64,000 bases of DNA from an uncultured Blautia sp. (GCA_900541985.1 UQLX01000003.1:1-64000), one strand, 5' to 3'; counted from the stretch's first letter, positions 1-8,419 are shown. Numbers and translations: made by a program. The notes: generated by a model from the letters alone, not told the origin.

Positions 1-183
1 ACCAGTTCTGTTTTGAGAGCTGGTTGCAAAAAAGGATGAACTTCACGGATTCAGGAATATATAAAAGAAAAAGGCAGAATCATCGTGCTTTGCAAGACTC
101 ACTAGAAAACGCTGCAAAGTACATGATCTGCCTTTTTTCTATGCATCTGAATGCGGGGAACAGCCAAACGGAAATAATGGGAT
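1..183. other. left-edge intergenic stretch
   Basis: No coding region can be supported here. Bases 1-24 can form a short hairpin (ACCAG with CTGGT). The main content is the terminator at 68-138. Whatever gene lies to the left is outside the window. Confidence 0.4.
68..138. terminator. long bidirectional rho-independent terminator
   Basis: An A-run plus GGCAGA at 68-78 pairs with TCTGCC plus a T-run at 127-138, and CTTTGC (about 88-93) pairs with GCAAAG (about 114-119) inside. T-runs follow the stem on both strands, so it can end the leftward operon finishing at 184 and any rightward gene entering from outside the window. Confidence 0.7.
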
Positions 184-513
184 TTACAGCAGGATGATTA
201 CTGCAAAGATCAGTATTGCTGCAATTATTCCCAGAAGAATCCAATTTACAGCCTTCTGAATCCTGGTTGTCTGTTTTCGTGGATCAGAGGCACGGGTTTC
301 GACTGGCGTGAAGCTTTGCAGAAGCCTTTGGGCTTTTTCTTTATCCTGGGAAGATACCATGATTTTTTCTCCGGAAACAGAATCGCCTGTATAGAGTTCT
401 GGAATTCCCAGCTGGACAGTGGCATAAATGTCGTTTTCCTTCAGAAAGGCAGTCATTTGTTCTGCTTCCATGCGGCTTTTGGCAGTGGCGATACAAATCA
501 GTTTTTCTTCCAT
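184..513 (-). CDS. DUF2007-like putative signal-transducing protein with C-terminal membrane anchor
   Basis: 109-residue protein. Residues about 1-70 look like the DUF2007 fold (start MEEKLICIATA; a segment reading GEKIMVSSQDKEKA), a small alpha/beta domain of unknown ligand. Residues about 85-109 are one hydrophobic segment (ILLGIIAAILIFAVIILL), so it is probably a tail-anchored membrane protein. The start at 513 is chosen over a GTG at 522 because AGGAG sits 8 nt upstream. It is the last gene of a three-gene leftward operon; its upstream neighbour stops only a few bases before it. The function is not known; the family assignment is by sequence feel only. Confidence 0.55.
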   Translation of the reverse strand: MEEKLICIATAKSRMEAEQMTAFLKENDIYATVQLGIPELYTGDSVSGEKIMVSSQDKEKAQRLLQSFTPVETRASDPRKQTTRIQKAVNWILLGIIAAILIFAVIILL

Positions 514-518
514 AAATA

Positions 519-968
519 TCACTCCTCATCTGCATATTTTTGTTCCTGTTGTCTGCGCTTTCGTTCTGTCATGAAATCCATAAGTTTCAGTGTGAAAAAG
601 CAGAGAATCGTAATCCCTGTAAAAAAGAGAAGAACAGCAGCGCTGATCTCTTCTTCTGGTCCGGCTTTTTTTCGTATGGCAAATACATAAAAAACTGTAA
701 ATACAATGGAAAAACCTGTGCTTTCCATGAGAATGCGTACAGGGGAGTGAGATTTCCCTGTATTGAGGCCTTTTTTTACCGATCCTATGAGATATACGCT
801 TCCACCTGCCAGCAAAGTCATTGTTTCACCGATCACATTCTTTGGATGACCTGCAGTGGCAAGCTGAACAACAATAGAAATTGCGCATACCATATACATG
901 ACGTAAAAGCTGATGCCTGCGACTCTGGCAGCCTCCTGAATCTGACGTTCATCTAATTGTGATTTCAT
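519..968 (-). CDS. small membrane protein (DUF6773-like)
   Basis: 149-residue protein with about four hydrophobic segments (around residues 18-37, 45-60, 78-98 and 112-132) and a charged C-terminus (ERKRRQQEQKYADEE). Start at 968 is set by GGAGGAGG eight to ten bases upstream. It overlaps the stop of the upstream XRE regulator by four bases (ATGA), so the two are translationally coupled. A regulator followed by a multi-pass protein of this length is a common small module in Clostridia; the membrane partner often has no known role. Function unknown. Confidence 0.6.
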   Translation of the reverse strand: MKSQLDERQIQEAARVAGISFYVMYMVCAISIVVQLATAGHPKNVIGETMTLLAGGSVYLIGSVKKGLNTGKSHSPVRILMESTGFSIVFTVFYVFAIRKKAGPEEEISAAVLLFFTGITILCFFTLKLMDFMTERKRRQQEQKYADEE

Positions 969-1168
969 TGGTCTACCTCCTCCCAAAACAGATCATTGAG
1001 GGTTTTTCCAAGTTCCCGGCAGATAGCGGTGCACAGCTTCAGGGAAGGATTGTAATCTCCGGCCTCAATCATTCCAATCGTCTGTCTGGTAACGCCTATT
1101 TTTTCTGCCAGTTCAATTTGGGATAGCCCTTTTTCCATTCGAGCGAACTTTAGTTTCAGATTTTTCAT
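965..1168 (-). CDS. XRE-family helix-turn-helix regulator
   Basis: 67-residue protein made of one Cro/C1-type HTH domain: QIELAEKIGVTRQTIGMIEAG contains the two-helix core, followed by the typical NPSLKLCTAICRELGKTLNDLF tail. This short form belongs to the group of single-domain regulators paired with a membrane protein gene. A longer reading from 1225 is rejected because CAGGAGG lies six bases before 1168 and the promoter covers 1197-1225. It heads the leftward operon and probably controls it; the operator is not identified. Confidence 0.85.
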   Translation of the reverse strand: MKNLKLKFARMEKGLSQIELAEKIGVTRQTIGMIEAGDYNPSLKLCTAICRELGKTLNDLFWEEVDQ

Positions 1169-1196
1169 CTGTTCCTCCTGCGTTTTTGTTATTTTC

Positions 1197-1225
1197 AGTA
1201 TAGTCTTGTACTTACTGAATGTCAA
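1197..1225 (-). promoter_or_regulatory. sigma-A promoter of the XRE operon
   Basis: On the minus strand TTGACA (1225-1220) and TATACT (1202-1197) are separated by 17 bases, nearly perfect consensus. The leader before the regulator start is about 20 nt. Upstream (1225-1275) is very AT-rich with two ACTATAT copies that could be regulator sites. Confidence 0.8.
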
Positions 1226-1312
1226 CTATATTTTACATATAATAACTATATATTGCTTATGATAATTATAATTTGCTTTTGAATATTTTTTTAAAATTTT
1301 TCCAAAAAAAGC

Positions 1313-1341
1313 TTGCATTTTATCGAAAGCTGAGATATACT
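1313..1341 (+). promoter_or_regulatory. promoter of the tRNA-Glu pair
   Basis: TTGCAT (1313-1318), 17-base spacer, TATACT (1336-1341). Transcription would begin near 1348, about 28 bases before the first tRNA. An A/T-rich tract with T- and A-runs at 1285-1310 could act as an UP element. Confidence 0.75.
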
Positions 1342-1375
1342 AAGCAAGTCGGTTGACGCGGAAGCGTACAGATGA

Positions 1376-1447
1376 GGCCAGTTGGTCAAGGGGTTAAGAC
1401 GCCGCCCTCTCACGGCGGAAACACGGGTTCGATTCCCGTACTGGCTG
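1376..1447 (+). tRNA. tRNA-Glu (anticodon CUC)
   Basis: 72-base cloverleaf. The acceptor stem GGCCAGT pairs with ACTGGCT (first pair is G-U), discriminator G. The anticodon stem CCGCC/GGCGG closes a CTCTCAC loop giving anticodon CTC. The T arm contains GGTTCGATTCC. CCA is not encoded. It is the first of two identical copies. Confidence 0.93.
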
Positions 1448-1479
1448 CTCTTAATAAAACCGATAAAACAACAGAATAA

Positions 1480-1551
1480 GGCCAGTTGGTCAAGGGGTTA
1501 AGACGCCGCCCTCTCACGGCGGAAACACGGGTTCGATTCCCGTACTGGCTG
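1480..1551 (+). tRNA. tRNA-Glu (anticodon CUC), second copy
   Basis: Base-for-base identical to the copy at 1376-1447, 32 bases downstream, and almost certainly on the same transcript. CCA is not encoded. It is followed at once by a terminator. Confidence 0.93.
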
Positions 1552-1556
1552 CTGTA

Positions 1557-1592
1557 AGTGCAATCAAGCGAATTGGTTGCACTTTTTCTTTT
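1557..1592 (+). terminator. terminator of the tRNA-Glu transcript
   Basis: AGTGCAATC (1557-1565) pairs with GGTTGCACT (1575-1583) around a nine-base loop and runs into TTTTTCTTTT. Confidence 0.85.
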
Positions 1593-1650
1593 GCCCGGAA
1601 ACCGAAAGACTCCAGTATTTTTTGAATCCGACAGAAAAACAGATTTAGTC

Positions 1651-1680
1651 TTGCAAAAAAACCGGAAGATGGGTTATGAT
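1651..1680 (+). promoter_or_regulatory. promoter of parE-parC
   Basis: TTGCAA (1651-1656), 18-base spacer, TATGAT (1675-1680). Predicted start of transcription near 1687, about 47 bases before the parE start codon. Confidence 0.65.
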
Positions 1681-1733
1681 AGAGAACGAATGTTTGAAAT
1701 GGTAATAAGTGAAAGAAAGGAAACAGAACAGTC

Positions 1734-3659
1734 ATGGCAAAGAAGGAAACGTATGATGCCGGAAGTATCTCTGTCCTGGAAGGGCTGGAGGCAGTGCGGA
1801 AGCGTCCGGGTATGTATATCGGAAGTGTGTCGAGAAAAGGTCTGAACCATCTGATCTATGAAATCGTAGATAATGCAGTGGATGAGCATCTTGCAGGATA
1901 TTGCAGCAATATCCACGTGGTTCTTGAAAGGGACGGATCCTGTACAGTCGCAGACAATGGAAGGGGTATTCCCGTGGATATGCATGAAAAGGGTGTATCA
2001 GCAGAGCGTCTTGTGTTTACAACGCTGCATGCAGGCGGTAAGTTTGATAATTCTGTATATAAGACCAGTGGTGGTCTTCACGGTGTGGGATCTTCTGTGG
2101 TAAATGCTCTTTCTACTTATCTGGATATCAGGATCAGCAGAGACGGCTATGTACACCATGACCGTTACGAAAGAGGAATTCCGGTGATAGATTTGGAAGA
2201 AGGCCTGCTCCCTAAGCTTGGAAGGACAAGAGAAACAGGAACCTGTGTCAACTTCCTGCCGGATCCGGAGATCTTTGAGAAAACAAGATTTTCTGCAACA
2301 GAGGTAAAAAGCCGCCTTCACGAGACTGCCTATCTGAATCCGGAGCTGACTATTTTATTTGAAGATAAAAGAGGAGAAGAACCGGAAACCGAAGAATATC
2401 ATGAGCCGGAGGGAATCGTTGGCTATATCCGGGATCTGAACCATAAAACAGAAGCACTCCATGATCCGATCCTTTTGAAAGGAGAGGCTGACGGGATTCA
2501 GGTGGAAGCCGCTTTTCAGTACACTAATGAGTTTCGGGAGAACGTGCTGGGCTTCTGCAACAATATCTACAACGCGGAAGGCGGAACTCATCTGACCGGG
2601 TTTAAGACGACTTTTACTACGGTAATGAATACTTATGCCCGTGAGATCGGGATATTGAAGGATAAAGATGCTAATTTTACCGGAGCAGATATCAGAAACG
2701 GCATGACTGCCGTGGTGTCGATCAAGCATCCGGCGCCGCGTTTTGAAGGCCAGACCAAGACAAAGCTGGACAATCAGGATGCTGCCAAGGCCACAGGAAA
2801 AGTGCTGGGAGAACAGCTGGTGCTCTATTTTGACCGAAATCTGGAAACTCTGAAAGCGATTCTCTCCTGTGCGGAAAAAGCGGCAAAGATCCGTAAGACG
2901 GAAGAAAGGGCGAAAACCAATCTTCTTACGAAACAGAAATATTCCTTTGATTCTAACGGGAAGCTTGCAAACTGTGAAAAAAAGGATCCTTCCCAGTGTG
3001 AGATCTTTATTGTGGAGGGAGATTCCGCGGGCGGCTCTGCAAAAACAGCAAGAAACCGGAACTATCAGGCAATCCTGCCTATCCGCGGTAAGATCCTGAA
3101 CGTAGAAAAAGCTACGATTGATAAGGTCCTCGCCAATGCGGAGATCAAGACCATGATTAACGCTTTTGGCTGCGGCTTTTCGGAAGGCTACGGAAATGAC
3201 TTTGATATCAGTAAGCTACGATATGATAAAATTGTGATCATGGCGGATGCGGATGTGGATGGTGCGCATATTTCCACATTGCTTCTGACACTTTTTTACC
3301 GGTTTATGCCGGATCTTATATATGAAGGACATGTGTATATTGCCATGCCTCCTCTTTACAAAGCCATGCCAAAGAAAGGACCGGAAGAATATCTCTATGA
3401 TGACAAGGCTCTGGAAAAATACCGTAAGACACATAAACCGGGAAGCTTTACTCTGCAGAGATACAAAGGTCTGGGAGAGATGGATGCGGAGCAGCTCTGG
3501 GAAACGACTTTGAATCCGGAAACAAGGAGAATGAAGCGGGTGGAGATCGAGGATGCCCGCCTGGCTTCCAGTGTTACCGAAATCCTTATGGGAAGTGATG
3601 TTCCTCCGCGGAAAGCGTTTATTTATGAACATGCGGCAGATGCAGAACTGGATATATAG
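1734..3659 (+). CDS. parE: type IIA topoisomerase ATPase subunit (ParE/GyrB type)
   Basis: 641-residue GHKL ATPase subunit that uses ATP to drive strand passage with the ParC/GyrA subunit. Visible landmarks: catalytic Glu43 and Asn47 in YEIVDNAVDE, DNGRG at 74-78, GGLHGVG at 113-119 for ATP binding, the Toprim motif EGDSAGG at 428-434 and DADVDG at 505-510 for metal binding. The length matches the short (about 640) ParE/GyrB class. It is followed 78 bases later by its partner. The name ParE rather than GyrB rests on the partner lacking a GyrA box; a true gyrBA pair is expected elsewhere in the genome. Confidence 0.85.
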   Translation: MAKKETYDAGSISVLEGLEAVRKRPGMYIGSVSRKGLNHLIYEIVDNAVDEHLAGYCSNIHVVLERDGSCTVADNGRGIPVDMHEKGVSAERLVFTTLHAGGKFDNSVYKTSGGLHGVGSSVVNALSTYLDIRISRDGYVHHDRYERGIPVIDLEEGLLPKLGRTRETGTCVNFLPDPEIFEKTRFSATEVKSRLHETAYLNPELTILFEDKRGEEPETEEYHEPEGIVGYIRDLNHKTEALHDPILLKGEADGIQVEAAFQYTNEFRENVLGFCNNIYNAEGGTHLTGFKTTFTTVMNTYAREIGILKDKDANFTGADIRNGMTAVVSIKHPAPRFEGQTKTKLDNQDAAKATGKVLGEQLVLYFDRNLETLKAILSCAEKAAKIRKTEERAKTNLLTKQKYSFDSNGKLANCEKKDPSQCEIFIVEGDSAGGSAKTARNRNYQAILPIRGKILNVEKATIDKVLANAEIKTMINAFGCGFSEGYGNDFDISKLRYDKIVIMADADVDGAHISTLLLTLFYRFMPDLIYEGHVYIAMPPLYKAMPKKGPEEYLYDDKALEKYRKTHKPGSFTLQRYKGLGEMDAEQLWETTLNPETRRMKRVEIEDARLASSVTEILMGSDVPPRKAFIYEHAADAELDI

Positions 3660-3677
3660 AACGTGATACCAGAAGGG

Positions 3678-3712
3678 CAGGAATCCGGAGCCACAAAAGC
3701 ACCGGACTCCTG
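3678..3712 (+). other. hairpin between parE and parC
   Basis: CAGGAATCCGG (3678-3688) pairs with CCGGACTCCTG (3702-3712) with one A-C mismatch, around a 13-base loop. No T-run follows, so it is probably an RNA-processing or stability element or a partial translational separator, not a terminator. Confidence 0.55.
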
Positions 3713-3737
3713 TGAAAGTATGTGAAAGGACAATCAA

Positions 3738-5984
3738 ATGGAAACAAAACAGGAAAATATCATCCGTACGGATTATTCAGAGATCATGCAGAAGTCATAT
3801 ATTGATTATGCAATGAGCGTGATCATTTCCCGTGCACTTCCGGATGTGCGGGATGGTCTGAAGCCGGTACAGAGAAGAACTTTATATGATATGTATGAAC
3901 TGGGGATCCGCTATGACAGGCCTTACCGTAAATGTGCCCGTATTGTGGGAGATACCATGGGTAAATACCACCCGCACGGTGACAGCTCTATTTATGAAGC
4001 GCTTGTAGTTATGGCGCAGGAATTTAAAAAGGGAAAAACCCTGGTGGACGGTCATGGCAACTTTGGCTCCATTGAGGGAGACGGGGCGGCAGCCATGCGA
4101 TATACAGAGGCACGTCTGGAAAAGCTGACACAGGAAGTATTCCTGGCGGATCTTGATAAAAATGTAGTAGATTTTGTACCAAACTTTGATGAGACAGAAA
4201 AAGAACCTTCGGTACTGCCGGTAAAAATCCCCAACATTCTGGTCAATGGGGCGGAAGGCATTGCGGTAGGTATGGCAACCAGTATTCCTCCGCATAATCT
4301 GGCAGAGGTGATCGATGGGGTCAAGGCCTACATGAAGGACAATGAGATCAGTGTCAGAGGACTGATGCGCTACATCAAAGGTCCGGATTTTCCTACAGGC
4401 GGGATTGTCGTAAATAAGGATGATCTTCGGAAAATCTATGAGACAGGATCCGGAAAGCTGCGCATCAGAGGGCGTGTGACAACTGAAAAGCTGAAAGGCG
4501 GCAAAAAACAGCTTGTGATCACAGAGATCCCATATACCATGCTGGGAGCGAATATCGGTAAATTTCTCAATGATGTGGCATCCCTTGTGGAGACGAAAAA
4601 AACAACGGACATCGTGGATATTTCCAATCAGTCCTCAAAAGAGGGAATCCGTATCGTTCTGGAACTGAAAAAAGATACGGACGTAGAAAACCTTACGAAT
4701 ATGCTGTATAAGAAAACCCGTCTGGAAGATACGTTCGGAGTGAACATGCTGGCAGTTGCAGACGGAAGACCGGAAACTCTGAGTCTGAAGCATATCATCG
4801 AGCACCATGTAGATTTTCTTTTTGAGGTGACAACCAGAAAATATAATACACTGCTTGGACGGGAGCTGGAAAAACAGGAAATCCAGGAAGGTCTGATCAA
4901 GGCCTGTGATGTGATCGACCTGATCATAGAGATTCTTCGTGGAAGCAAAAACCGTGAGCAGGTAAAAAAATGTCTGGTGGAAGGTGTGACAGAAGGAATC
5001 CGCTTTAAGACAAAGACCAGTGAGAAGGCGGCAGCAAAACTGCATTTTACAGAAAAACAGGCTTCTGCTATTCTGGATATGCGTCTTTATAAGCTGATCG
5101 GACTGGAGATCGAGGCACTTCAGGCAGAGTATGAGCAGACCATGAAGAATATTGTCCTTTATAAAGATATCCTGGATCATTACGATTCGATGGCTGCGGT
5201 GATCATGAAAGAGCTGGATGTCATCAAAAAGGAATATGGAAACAAACGTCATACTTCAATAGAAAATGCAGAAGAAGCAGTCTATGAAGAAAAGAAAATG
5301 GAAGAGACAGAAGTTTGTTTCCTGATGGATCGTTTTGGCTATATGAAACTGATCGACAAAAATGCCTATGAAAGAAATAAAGAAGCTGCCCATAGTGAAA
5401 ACCGTTATGTGTTAAGCTGTATGAACACAGATAAGATATGTCTTTTTACCGATACGGGAAAGCTGCACACGATCAAGGCTGCAGATATTCCGCTGGTCAG
5501 ATTCCGGGATAAGGGTACTCCGGCAGATAATCTGAGCAATTATGACAGCAGTACGGAACAGATTCTTTATGTGGCACCGGTAAGTCAGATCAGAAATGAC
5601 AGTATTTTGTTTGTGACAAAAGCTTCTATGTGTAAGCTTGTAGATGGAGCGGAATTTGATGTGGCAAAGAGGACTATCGCATCAACAAAGCTTGGAGAGG
5701 ATGACAGTCTGATCTTTGTGGGCAGTGCGGACCAGATGGAGCAGGTGGTCCTCCAGAGTGCAGGCGGATGCTTCCTCAGATTTTTGAAACAGGAGATTTC
5801 CACCATGAAAAAAACAGCTGTGGGAGTCCGCGGAATGAGGCTTACAGACGGGGACCATCTGGAACATGCATACCTTCTTGGCGTTCACCAGGAGTATACG
5901 ATCACCTATCATGAAAAGCCATATGCCCTGAATAAAGTACGTCTGGCAAAGAGGGATACCCGGGGAGTGAAACCCAGGATCTAA
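3738..5984 (+). CDS. parC: type IIA topoisomerase breakage-reunion subunit (ParC type)
   Basis: 748-residue subunit that cuts and rejoins DNA. The catalytic tyrosine is Tyr122 in AAMRYTEARL, and the quinolone-region residues Ser83 and Glu87 (HPHGDSSIYE) are the usual unmutated type. The winged-helix/tower part covers about 1-500 and a beta-pinwheel C-domain about 510-748. In the first blade, where GyrA has the QRRGGKG box, this protein reads NKEAAHSE, so the element needed for DNA wrapping is missing; this favours a decatenating topoisomerase IV over gyrase. It is translated from an AAAGGA site and co-transcribed with parE. Confidence 0.85.
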   Translation: METKQENIIRTDYSEIMQKSYIDYAMSVIISRALPDVRDGLKPVQRRTLYDMYELGIRYDRPYRKCARIVGDTMGKYHPHGDSSIYEALVVMAQEFKKGKTLVDGHGNFGSIEGDGAAAMRYTEARLEKLTQEVFLADLDKNVVDFVPNFDETEKEPSVLPVKIPNILVNGAEGIAVGMATSIPPHNLAEVIDGVKAYMKDNEISVRGLMRYIKGPDFPTGGIVVNKDDLRKIYETGSGKLRIRGRVTTEKLKGGKKQLVITEIPYTMLGANIGKFLNDVASLVETKKTTDIVDISNQSSKEGIRIVLELKKDTDVENLTNMLYKKTRLEDTFGVNMLAVADGRPETLSLKHIIEHHVDFLFEVTTRKYNTLLGRELEKQEIQEGLIKACDVIDLIIEILRGSKNREQVKKCLVEGVTEGIRFKTKTSEKAAAKLHFTEKQASAILDMRLYKLIGLEIEALQAEYEQTMKNIVLYKDILDHYDSMAAVIMKELDVIKKEYGNKRHTSIENAEEAVYEEKKMEETEVCFLMDRFGYMKLIDKNAYERNKEAAHSENRYVLSCMNTDKICLFTDTGKLHTIKAADIPLVRFRDKGTPADNLSNYDSSTEQILYVAPVSQIRNDSILFVTKASMCKLVDGAEFDVAKRTIASTKLGEDDSLIFVGSADQMEQVVLQSAGGCFLRFLKQEISTMKKTAVGVRGMRLTDGDHLEHAYLLGVHQEYTITYHEKPYALNKVRLAKRDTRGVKPRI

Positions 5985-5992
5985 AATAACCC

Positions 5993-6021
5993 TTGCTTTT
6001 CCTTATGGATGGTGCTATGAT
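5993..6021 (+). promoter_or_regulatory. promoter of the rimP-nusA-infB operon
   Basis: TTGCTT (5993-5998), 17-base spacer, TATGAT (6016-6021), just after the parC stop. The start of transcription is predicted near 6028, so the leader before rimP is about 87 nt and contains a terminator. Confidence 0.7.
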
Positions 6022-6048
6022 AAATACAACATGATAACGGATAGCATA

Positions 6049-6074
6049 AGAGTGGACTTCGGTCCACTCTTTTT
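6049..6074 (+). terminator. UUCG-loop terminator in the rimP leader
   Basis: AGAGTGGAC (6049-6057) and GTCCACTCT (6062-6070) form a perfect nine-pair stem closed by TTCG and followed by a T-run. It lies downstream of the operon promoter, so every transcript of the nusA-infB operon must pass it. It may be an attenuator as well as the end of parE-parC. Confidence 0.75.
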
Positions 6075-6114
6075 GCGAAAGGGATCCGTACGTGCGAAAG
6101 GCAGGTGGAAAATT

Positions 6115-6579
6115 ATGAGCAGACGGGAAGAATATGAACAGAAGGCAGAGGCATTGCTTGCCCCCATTGTTGAGGAAGCAGGCTTTGAACTGGTGGATGT
6201 GGAATATGTGAAGGAAGCAGGCAGCTGGTATCTCCGGGGGTACATTGATAAACCGGGCGGTATCACGGTAAATGACTGTGAGGCAGTGAGCCGTAAGTTC
6301 AGCGACAGGCTTGATGAGGATGATTTTATTGAAGACAGCTATATTATGGAAATCAGTTCTCCCGGGCTTGACAGACCGCTGAAAAAAGAAAAGGATTTTG
6401 CCAGAAGCATGGGAAAGGCTGTGGAGATCCGCACTTACCGCCCAATAGAAAAACAAAAGGAATTCAGTGGAGTCCTCACTGCATATGATGATAACAGTGT
6501 GACAATCGAGGAGGACGGTGTTTTAAGCACATTCGATAAAAAGGAGATTGCCCTGATCCGCTTAAAAATCGAATTCTGA
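6115..6579 (+). CDS. rimP: ribosome maturation factor RimP
   Basis: 154-residue RimP/YlxS protein needed for 30S maturation. Its N-terminal alpha/beta domain includes the typical GFELVDVEYVKE region and the conserved ISSPGLDRPL motif at about residues 84-93; the C-terminal SH3-like domain follows. The start at 6115 is set by a GGTGG site; the 28 extra upstream codons overlap the leader terminator and are rejected. It is the first gene of the classic rimP-nusA-infB operon, and nusA begins 34 bases after it. Confidence 0.92.
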   Translation: MSRREEYEQKAEALLAPIVEEAGFELVDVEYVKEAGSWYLRGYIDKPGGITVNDCEAVSRKFSDRLDEDDFIEDSYIMEISSPGLDRPLKKEKDFARSMGKAVEIRTYRPIEKQKEFSGVLTAYDDNSVTIEEDGVLSTFDKKEIALIRLKIEF

Positions 6580-6613
6580 CAGTGTCCGAAAAAAATAGGA
6601 GGAAAGAAGAAAA

Positions 6614-7834
6614 ATGAACAGAGAGTTAATGGAAGCCCTGGATATTCTGGAAAAAGAGAAGAACATCAGCAAGGATACACTGCTGGAGGCAATTGAGCAG
6701 TCTCTTATCCAGGCTTGCAAGAACCATTTTGGAAAAGCTGACAATGTACATGTGACCATTAATCCGGAAACATGCGATTTCAGTGTTTATGCAGAGCGTA
6801 TAGTTACAGATTTTGTAGAAGATCCGGCACTGGAAATTTCACTGACAGATGCTCAGAAGATCAATGCCAATGCAGAAGAGGGGGATACGGTCAGAGTTGA
6901 GATCCAGTCCAGAGAATTTGGAAGGATTGCTACACAGAATGCCAAGAACGTGATCCTTCAGAAAATCCGTGAGGAGGAACGTAAGGTTCTTTACGATCAG
7001 TATTACGGACAGGAAAAAGAAGTAGTTACCGGTATTGTCCAGCGCGTTATAGGAAAAAATGTAAACATAAATCTGGGCAAGGCAGACGGTATTTTAAGTG
7101 AAAATGAGCAGGTGAAGGGAGAAGAGTTCCATCCTACGGAAAGAATCAAGGTTTATATCCTTGAGGTAAAAGATACTCCAAAGGGACCGCGTATCCTTTG
7201 CTCCAGAACTCATCCGGGACTTGTAAAGAGACTTTTTGAATCTGAGGTTGCCGAGGTAAGAGACGGTACAGTTGAGATTAAGAGCATTGCCAGAGAGGCC
7301 GGTTCCCGTACAAAAATTGCAGTATGGAGCAACGATCCTGATGTGGATCCGGTAGGCGCATGTGTGGGTATGAACGGAGCCAGAGTAAATGCCATTGTGG
7401 AAGAACTCCGTGGAGAAAAAATCGATATCATCAACTGGGATGAAAACCCGGCGATCCTTATTGAAAACGCACTGAGTCCTGCAAAGGTTATTGCAGTTAT
7501 GGCAGACCCGGATGAAAAAACAGCGCTTGTTGTTGTTCCGGATTATCAGCTTTCTCTTGCTATTGGCAAAGAAGGTCAGAATGCCCGCCTTGCAGCCCGT
7601 CTTACCGGTTTCAAGATCGACATCAAGAGCGAGACTCAGGCGAAGGAATCCGGCGAACTGTATGATTACGAGGATGAAGAGTATGCCGATGAGGAATACT
7701 ACAACGAAGAATCTGACAGTGAAACAGCCGAAAGCGAAGAAGCTGAGACAGCAGAAGAAACTGAGATGACAGAAGAAGCTGAGACAGCAGAGTCTGCTGA
7801 AGACGGCGAAGAAGAGTATGAAAACGAAAACTAA
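6614..7834 (+). CDS. nusA: transcription termination/antitermination factor NusA
   Basis: 406 residues. The N-terminal RNA polymerase-binding domain (about 1-125) is followed by an S1 domain (about 133-200), KH1 (GACVGMNGARVNAI, near 245) and KH2 (LAIGKEGQNARLAARL, near 312-330). The last 60 residues are a very acidic Glu-rich tail (repeats such as EEAETAE), unlike the short end of Bacillus NusA and with no clear AR domains. It has an AGGAGG site. The next gene begins inside its last codons, so translation is coupled. Confidence 0.94.
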   Translation: MNRELMEALDILEKEKNISKDTLLEAIEQSLIQACKNHFGKADNVHVTINPETCDFSVYAERIVTDFVEDPALEISLTDAQKINANAEEGDTVRVEIQSREFGRIATQNAKNVILQKIREEERKVLYDQYYGQEKEVVTGIVQRVIGKNVNINLGKADGILSENEQVKGEEFHPTERIKVYILEVKDTPKGPRILCSRTHPGLVKRLFESEVAEVRDGTVEIKSIAREAGSRTKIAVWSNDPDVDPVGACVGMNGARVNAIVEELRGEKIDIINWDENPAILIENALSPAKVIAVMADPDEKTALVVVPDYQLSLAIGKEGQNARLAARLTGFKIDIKSETQAKESGELYDYEDEEYADEEYYNEESDSETAESEEAETAEETEMTEEAETAESAEDGEEEYENEN

Positions 7835-8093
7835 GATTCCCATGCGCCAGTGTACTGGATGCAGGGAAATGAAAAACAAAAAAGAAATGATGAGGGTTCT
7901 GCGCACTCCGGAGAATGAGATCGTACTGGATACGACCGGGAGAAAGAACGGAAGAGGCGCATATCTGTGCAGATCTATGGAATGTCTGGAAAAGGCAGTG
8001 AAAAATCATGGGCTGGAACGTTCTTTGAAAACAGGGATCCCGCAGGAGGTCTATGAGGACCTGAAAAAGGAGTTTGAAAAGCTTGACAAATAA
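7818..8093 (+). CDS. rnpM: RnpM (YlxR) nucleic-acid-binding protein
   Basis: 91-residue YlxR-family protein. It carries the family signatures RQCTGCREMKNKKEMMR near residues 10-26 and GRKNGRGAYLC near 41-51. The Bacillus protein has been linked to modulation of RNase P. It begins 17 bases inside nusA in another frame, typical of this operon, and overlaps the next gene by about 11 bases. The gene order nusA-ylxR-L7Ae-infB is fully conserved in Firmicutes. Confidence 0.9.
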   Translation: MKTKTKIPMRQCTGCREMKNKKEMMRVLRTPENEIVLDTTGRKNGRGAYLCRSMECLEKAVKNHGLERSLKTGIPQEVYEDLKKEFEKLDK

Positions 8094-8406
8094 AAGCAAT
8101 CAGAAGGTGCTGTCTCTTATAGGACTTGCAACAAGGGCAGGAAAAACTGCCAGTGGAGAGTTTTCTACAGAAAAGTCCGTGAAATCAGGAAAAGGTTATC
8201 TTGTACTGGTTGCAGGAGATGCATCAGAAAATACACGGAAGAAATTTCAGAACATGTGTGAGTTTTATGAAGTGCCGTTCTATGTTTTCGGAGATAAAGC
8301 GGAGCTTGGAAAATACTGCGGAAAGGAATTCCGTGCAAGCCTTGCCGTGCAGGATGAAAATTTTGCAAAAGCGATATTAAAGGAGCTTGGAAAATCATCA
8401 GCCTGA
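8083..8406 (+). CDS. L7Ae-family ribosomal protein (YlxQ type)
   Basis: 107-residue L7Ae/L30e-fold RNA-binding protein, probably a K-turn binder associated with the ribosome or translation. Visible family features are LIGLATRAGKTASGE near the N-terminus and YLVLVAGDASENTRKK. Two TTG codons can start it (8074 and 8083). The one at 8083 is preferred because GGAG (8069-8072) lies ten bases before it and only one base before the other. It overlaps rnpM and is followed closely by infB. Confidence 0.85.
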   Translation: MTNKSNQKVLSLIGLATRAGKTASGEFSTEKSVKSGKGYLVLVAGDASENTRKKFQNMCEFYEVPFYVFGDKAELGKYCGKEFRASLAVQDENFAKAILKELGKSSA

Positions 8407-8419
8407 AGGAGGAGAATGC

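Noticed and set aside
3972..4010. Quinolone-resistance change in the topoisomerase
   Set aside because: Positions 83 and 87 are Ser and Glu, the usual sensitive-type residues.
7094..7906. 270-codon minus-strand frame opposite nusA
   Set aside because: The hydrophobic stretch is the complement of the acidic NusA tail; no start signals.
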